Shown one piece after another: positions 5,868 to 6,281 of a stretch of 6,281 nucleotides of DNA. Below the pieces are notes generated by a model that worked only from the letters and a program-made list of their open reading frames with translations, did no database searches and was not told the origin of the DNA. The position numbers and the translations under genes were made by a program. Each line of letters starts with the position of its first letter. Within the stretch, counting starts at the first letter, position 1. The stretch comes from Candidatus Hydrogenedentota bacterium (GTDB taxonomy: Bacteria > Hydrogenedentota > Hydrogenedentia > Hydrogenedentales > SLHB01), in the NCBI GenBank assembly GCA_007136375.1, contig SLHB01000107.1, forward strand, positions 1 through 6,281, written 5' to 3'.

Positions 5868-6281
5868 TCAGTCGCCCATTACCGTGACGACGATGACGCG
5901 GTTTCGGGGCTTCACGTCACACTCCAGATGAAAGATTTGCTGCCACGTGCCCAGGGCCAAGGCGCCGTCCACCACAGGCACGGTGATCTCCGGACCGAGG
6001 GTGGAAGCCTGGAGGTGGGAGTGGCCGTTGCCGTCCCGCCAGGCCCGCTCATGGCCATAGTCGCGGCTGGGCGGCATGAGCTTGTCCAGGATATTCGGCA
6101 AGTCCTCTTGCAGGCCCGGCTCGAACTCGATGGTTCCCATGGCGCCCGTGCTTCCGATGTTGAATACGTGCGCCAGGCCCGTCCGAACGCCCGAAGCGGC
6201 CACAATCGCTTGAACCTTTTCCGTGACATCGTGCATCGCGCCGTGGCCCGGCGTGGAAAGCGTGATTTGGTCTTGATGGGA
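5868..6281 (-). CDS. YjbQ family protein (UPF0047), 5' end off window
   Basis: The last 137 codons of the gene are visible, ending in TGA at 5868-5870. An ATG at 6236 exists, but the frame stays open to the window edge, and the 15 codons before it (ending in QITLSTPGHGA) match the first strand of the family, so the true start lies beyond 6281. Family members are about 135-140 residues, so only a few residues are missing. Typical stretches are HDVTEKVQAIV, IEFEPGLQEDLPNIL, GNGHSHLQASTLG, TVPVVDGALALGTWQQI and a C-terminus in VTVMGD. E. coli YjbQ is a small cytosolic protein for which a weak thiamine-phosphate synthase activity has been reported; its physiological role is unclear. This copy has NIGSTGAM where E. 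coli YjbQ has QHTSASL, so the histidine of the 'HTS' motif is absent, while the GHSH histidines are kept. It may share a transcript with the glycosidase-like gene 69 bp downstream, but a functional link is not evident. Confidence 0.92.
   Translation of the reverse strand, partial: SHQDQITLSTPGHGAMHDVTEKVQAIVAASGVRTGLAHVFNIGSTGAMGTIEFEPGLQEDLPNILDKLMPPSRDYGHERAWRDGNGHSHLQASTLGPEITVPVVDGALALGTWQQIFHLECDVKPRNRVIVVTVMGD

Overview
This is a GC-rich window from a bacterium with a Gram-negative-type envelope. It holds five protein-coding genes, two of them cut by the window edges. I see no RNA gene, CRISPR array, insertion sequence or phage gene. The N-terminal architecture of the leftmost protein, the exported BNR_4 propeller protein and the exported glycosidase-like protein with a collagen-binding-type C-terminus together resemble polysaccharide-degrading Hydrogenedentota, Planctomycetota or Lentisphaerota. 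This assignment is inference from protein style only; no ribosomal or other phylogenetic marker is present.

Layout from left to right. Positions 1-702 (minus strand) hold the first 234 residues of an exported protein with a secretin/TonB N-terminal (STN)-type domain; the rest lies beyond the left edge. Positions 703-1034 are a divergent intergenic region with an AT-rich pocket, weak promoter-like matches and a repeated ACACCGGT motif. Positions 1035-2807 (plus) encode a sodium/solute symporter of the SGLT type. Positions 2804-2913 are a perfect 25-bp tandem repeat, 4.4 copies, that starts inside the codons at the end of the symporter gene and fills most of the gap to the next gene. Positions 2951-4285 (plus) encode an exported BNR_4-type beta-propeller protein. 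A short GC-rich region with dyads separates it from the convergent gene at 4341-5798 (minus), an exported TIM-barrel glycosidase-like protein with a C-terminal collagen-binding-type domain. Positions 5868-6281 (minus) are a YjbQ-family gene whose start lies past the right edge.

How the genes may work together. The symporter and the BNR_4 protein probably form a plus-strand pair. With the convergent glycosidase-like gene they look like a small carbohydrate-use locus: two exported proteins that bind or cut a glycan, and a sodium-driven permease that imports a released sugar. The symporter keeps the sodium-site positions of vSGLT but differs at two sugar-contact positions, so its substrate cannot be read from homology. 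The YjbQ gene lies upstream of the glycosidase gene on the same strand and may only be a neighbour. The most unusual DNA feature is the tandem repeat between the symporter and BNR_4 genes.
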